A model generated the notes under the pieces. It was not told the origin of the DNA. It searched no databases and saw only the letters and a list, made by a program, of their open reading frames with translations. Positions 6,056-8,573 of a DNA stretch of 8,573 nt are shown in pieces. The translations under genes and the position numbers were made by a program. Origin of the DNA: Govanella sp037189785 (GTDB lineage Bacteria > Pseudomonadota > Alphaproteobacteria > Sphingomonadales > Govanellaceae); the NCBI GenBank assembly GCA_037189785.1, contig JBBCIP010000228.1, positions 1-8,573 on the forward strand. Direction: 5' to 3'. Each line of letters starts with the position of its first letter. The stretch's first letter is position 1.

Positions 6056-8209
6056 TCAGGCAAGATCGCGCACCTTAGGCTCACGAGCCCAGTGTCGTTT
6101 CACGCCAGTTTTTATGAAACTCTCAATCGGGACAATGCCGTCGTCTTTTTCGATATGGGCTTTGTCGAGCAAAACTTGGGTACCCTTGCAATGGGCTATA
6201 GTTTTGCAATGCCCATAAGCGTCCATGAACCACTGAACTGCAGCCCCCTCATGAGAGAGCTTTTGGGCCGCATCGGGCATTAGAACGGATGCAATTGCGT
6301 CGAACAGAACCGACGGGGATCCTGCAAGCTGCCCGTCTGCCTTGAGCGTGCCACCCTTTACTTTGATGGTTCCTACCTTGGGGGCAACGAGAAAGACGGT
6401 ACCGCCGGCATTCTCGATTTCGCTTTTGAGATTGACGATAGAAGACTTATCTGACCCGTCGGCAAATAGAATACCAACCTTGCGGCCTTTCAATGTAAGC
6501 TTGGCCTGTTTTTGGATGGATAGAGCGTCAGACGGCTTCATGTCAATTGGATCTTTTGCAGACTTGGCTTTTTTGGGTAAATCAATGGTCAGTCCTTTGG
6601 CCACTCTTTTCGCAAGGTCTTCGTCGACATTGCGTAGCTGAGCGACGACACGTGTTCGAACATGCTCCAGCTGAACTTTCGAGAGTTCAAACACCAGGGC
6701 CGATGCAATATGGGCTTGTTCATTTTCTGTCTGTGAGCGGTAGAACAGCCGGGCTTGGCTATAATGATCGGCAAAAAGCTCAGCACGGATCCGCAGCTTT
6801 TGCCCCCCATCATTCCGTTCGTCGTTTGCGGTGAAGGACGTGAACCCGGTTTCGGGACAGGCGCGTGGGCCCGCATCTTCACCGGCTTCGGCCAGGCTAT
6901 TGGGCTCGTAATTGGCGCGGCCTTTCGGCACGAGTGTCTGCATCATGCCGTCACGTTGAAAATTATGGAATGGGCATTTGGGTGCATTGATGGGAATCTG
7001 ATGGAAATTTGTGGTGCCTAAGCGGGACTTCTGGGTATCAAGGTAGGAGAAGAGGCGGCCTTGTAATAAAGGATCGTTCGTAAAATCAATCCCAGAGATG
7101 ATATTGCTTGGTAGGAAGGCAGCCTGCTCGGTCTCGGCAAAGAAGTTATCGACATTTCTGTTCAAGGTCATACGCCCGACGATCTGAACCGGGATGTCCT
7201 CCTCGGGGATCAGTTTGGTCGCGTCCAGCACGTCATAGGGCTGTGTGGCGGCCCAGGCTTCGTCAAAGATCTGCACGCCTAAGTCCCATTGCGGATAATC
7301 CCCCGTATCGATTGCCTCAAACAAGTCCCGGCGATGAAAATCTGGATCCGCGCCGGCAATCTTCACGGCCTCATCCCAGGTCGTGGATTCAATACCCAGC
7401 ACCGGTTTCCAATGAAATTTTACAAATTTTCCTTCACCTTTGGCGTTGACAAAGCGGAAGCTGTGAACACCAAAACCCTCGATCATTCTGAGGGAACGAG
7501 GAATAGCGCGATCCGACATAGCCCACATAATCATATGCATTGTTTCGGGCATAAGGCTCACAAAATCCCAAAACGTATCATGGGCTGACGCTGCCTGCGG
7601 ATAGCCCCGATCGGCCTCCATCTTGACGCTATGGACAAGATCTGGAAATTTCATCGCATCTTGGATGAAAAAAACAGGAATATTGTTTCCCACCAAATCC
7701 CAGTTGCCGCTATCGGTGTATAGTTTGACCGCAAATCCACGGACGTCGCGTGGTGTATCAACAGAACCTGCACCTCCTGCGACGGTGGAGAAACGCACAA
7801 ATACGGGACAACTGTTCCCCTTTTTTTGAAACAGGGACGCTTTGGTCAGCTGGGGAATAGCTTTGGTGCATTCAAAGATACCGTGAGCTCCCGACCCCCG
7901 TGCATGGACAATACGTTCAGGGATCCGTTCGTGGTCAAAATGGAAAATCTTTTCGCGTAGGATGAAATCTTCCAGCAGAGAGGGGCCACGCTCCCCAGCC
8001 CTTAGGCTGTTCTGATTATCGGCAACCCGGTGGCCGAAGTTATCGGTCAGATGTGATGTGCCGTCACCATGATCACCCTTGGGCGGGATGTTTTGGTGAA
8101 GTTCGCCCCCTATCCCGGTTTCTGTTTGGGGGGAAACTTGCCCTGACCCCGGCGCGTGATTATGAAGAGAATTTTTAAGGCTTGGCGAAGTGTCTGATTG
8201 CGGCATCAT
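6056..8209 (-). CDS. katE: Large-subunit (clade 2, HPII-type) catalase
   Basis: Haem catalase that converts H2O2 to water and oxygen in the cytoplasm. The 717 residues match large-subunit catalases. An N-terminal arm of about 75 residues precedes the core. The distal catalytic histidine is H102 (RIPERIVHARGSGAHG) and the distal asparagine is in GNNIPVFF (174-181). The proximal haem ligand is Y389 (GRLFSY). From about 573 to the end lies the flavodoxin/DJ-1-like domain of this clade (LKGRKVGILFADG at its start). By alignment with E. coli HPII, residue 366 is leucine where HPII has the histidine cross-linked to the haem tyrosine, so that bond should be absent. AGGAGA lies 3 nt before the ATG pair at 8209. 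A consensus EcfG promoter lies upstream and the hemerythrin gene follows in the same operon. Confidence 0.97.
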   Translation of the reverse strand: MMPQSDTSPSLKNSLHNHAPGSGQVSPQTETGIGGELHQNIPPKGDHGDGTSHLTDNFGHRVADNQNSLRAGERGPSLLEDFILREKIFHFDHERIPERIVHARGSGAHGIFECTKAIPQLTKASLFQKKGNSCPVFVRFSTVAGGAGSVDTPRDVRGFAVKLYTDSGNWDLVGNNIPVFFIQDAMKFPDLVHSVKMEADRGYPQAASAHDTFWDFVSLMPETMHMIMWAMSDRAIPRSLRMIEGFGVHSFRFVNAKGEGKFVKFHWKPVLGIESTTWDEAVKIAGADPDFHRRDLFEAIDTGDYPQWDLGVQIFDEAWAATQPYDVLDATKLIPEEDIPVQIVGRMTLNRNVDNFFAETEQAAFLPSNIISGIDFTNDPLLQGRLFSYLDTQKSRLGTTNFHQIPINAPKCPFHNFQRDGMMQTLVPKGRANYEPNSLAEAGEDAGPRACPETGFTSFTANDERNDGGQKLRIRAELFADHYSQARLFYRSQTENEQAHIASALVFELSKVQLEHVRTRVVAQLRNVDEDLAKRVAKGLTIDLPKKAKSAKDPIDMKPSDALSIQKQAKLTLKGRKVGILFADGSDKSSIVNLKSEIENAGGTVFLVAPKVGTIKVKGGTLKADGQLAGSPSVLFDAIASVLMPDAAQKLSHEGAAVQWFMDAYGHCKTIAHCKGTQVLLDKAHIEKDDGIVPIESFIKTGVKRHWAREPKVRDLA

Positions 8210-8212
8210 ACG

Positions 8213-8218
8213 TCTCCT
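8213..8218 (-). promoter_or_regulatory. Ribosome binding site of katE
   Basis: AGGAGA on the minus strand just upstream of the ATGATG start. The strong match may favour the second ATG at 8206, which would give 716 residues. Confidence 0.7.
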
Positions 8219-8226
8219 AATTCCAT

Positions 8227-8264
8227 GATTTAGTTAAGAATCCGGGATTTAGTTAAGAATCCGG
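8227..8264. repeat. Tandem repeat of two identical 19-bp units in the katE leader
   Basis: GATTTAGTTAAGAATCCGG occurs at 8227-8245 and again, without a gap and without a mismatch, at 8246-8264. The repeat lies between the predicted katE transcription start and the ribosome binding site, ending about 9 bp upstream of AGGAGA. It may be a recent slippage duplication or a doubled site for a regulator or small RNA. Confidence 0.95.
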
Positions 8265-8316
8265 ATCGCGCAAACAGCTACCTGACATGGTAATGACCCA
8301 GCTCTACCCGCTGTAG

Positions 8317-8342
8317 AACGTTTTGGTCAATCGCATAGTTCC
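8317..8342 (-). promoter_or_regulatory. EcfG-type general stress response promoter of katE
   Basis: On the minus strand GGAAC (8342-8338), a 17-nt spacer and CGTT (8320-8317) match the alphaproteobacterial EcfG consensus exactly in both boxes and in spacing. Transcription would start near 8308-8310 and leave a leader of about 100 nt before katE. A 5-bp inverted repeat (TCTAC/GTAGA, 8303-8317) straddles the predicted start. A catalase is a plausible member of the PhyR-NepR-EcfG regulon. Regulation itself is inferred from the motif alone. Confidence 0.8.
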
Positions 8343-8433
8343 GCTCCGGGGGCTCCTCCTGTCTATGCATGACGCAATTTTTATCAGGGCTAAAAAAGCT
8401 GTGACGGGTTATGGAATACAACCGAAAGTGCTG

Positions 8434-8573
8434 TTATCCGTTCTTGGCCCTTAAAAGAGTGGTTACCTTGATGATATCTTCTTCAAATTGTGAGAGAATA
8501 TCGTCTCTCCGCGCAGATTTTGGCACCCTTAAAATGCAGGATGGATGCCATGTCACATATGCCGGAGAGCCGA
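8434..8573 (-). CDS. C-terminal end of a uracil-DNA glycosylase superfamily protein (partial)
   Basis: A minus-strand frame enters from the right edge and ends at a TAA (8436-8434), giving 45 visible codons. The sequence AYVTWHPSCILRVP near its start matches the HPS-x-x-LR motif that closes the active site in family 4 and UdgX-type uracil-DNA glycosylases. It is followed by a charged helix (about 20-43) such as these proteins use to end. The N-terminal catalytic part is outside the window, so family 4, UdgX or a DUF4130 fusion cannot be told apart. It lies upstream of katE on the same strand, about 90 bp from the katE promoter, and is probably a separate transcription unit. The 46-codon frame is too short to be certain on its own; the motif carries the call. 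Confidence 0.65.
   Translation of the reverse strand, partial: GSPAYVTWHPSCILRVPKSARRDDILSQFEEDIIKVTTLLRAKNG

Noticed and set aside
7794..7819. GGAAC-N18-CGTT inside katE on the minus strand
   Set aside because: The bases encode the conserved catalase stretch GNSCPVFVRF, the spacer is one base longer than in the katE promoter, and no gene start follows; a chance match is the simplest reading.

Overview
This window looks like chromosomal DNA from an alphaproteobacterium of moderate GC content. The evidence is a canonical EcfG-type promoter (GGAAC-N17-CGTT) in front of a catalase gene, a DUF3008 small protein, a lysine-rich hemerythrin-domain protein, and an aa3-type oxidase whose subunit I is fused to a subunit III-like domain. 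The order or genus cannot be fixed from the sequence alone.

Left part (1-4759): an aerobic respiration cluster, mostly on the minus strand and read from right to left. It holds ctaG (caa3-type oxidase assembly factor), a HemJ/CopD-like four-helix membrane protein, coxB (subunit II with a complete CuA site) and a ctaD-type subunit I that continues into subunit III sequence and runs off the left edge. ctaG and the CopD-like gene overlap by 16 bp, and coxB and ctaD share an ATGA stop/start. A DUF2231 membrane protein gene on the plus strand (2960-3478) sits between the CopD-like gene and coxB. If the cluster is one minus-strand transcript, the entire DUF2231 message is antisense to it.

Middle (4760-5171): about 410 bp without a convincing gene. 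It holds the ctaG leader, a possible EcfG-like promoter, and two copies of a 9-bp motif.

Right part (5172-8573): a stress-response block. A 61-residue DUF3008 protein on the plus strand converges with a minus-strand pair: katE (large-subunit, clade 2 catalase with a C-terminal flavodoxin-like domain) followed 29 nt later by a hemerythrin-domain protein. A textbook EcfG promoter lies about 110 bp upstream of katE, and a 2 x 19 bp tandem repeat sits in the leader just before the ribosome binding site. The right edge carries the C-terminal end of a uracil-DNA glycosylase superfamily gene on the minus strand.

Taken together the window pairs an alternative terminal oxidase with a general-stress peroxide-defence operon. 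No mobile element, CRISPR array, tRNA or rRNA was seen. The points most worth checking are the missing K-channel lysine in subunit I, the antisense DUF2231 gene, and the EcfG promoter with its repeat-bearing leader.
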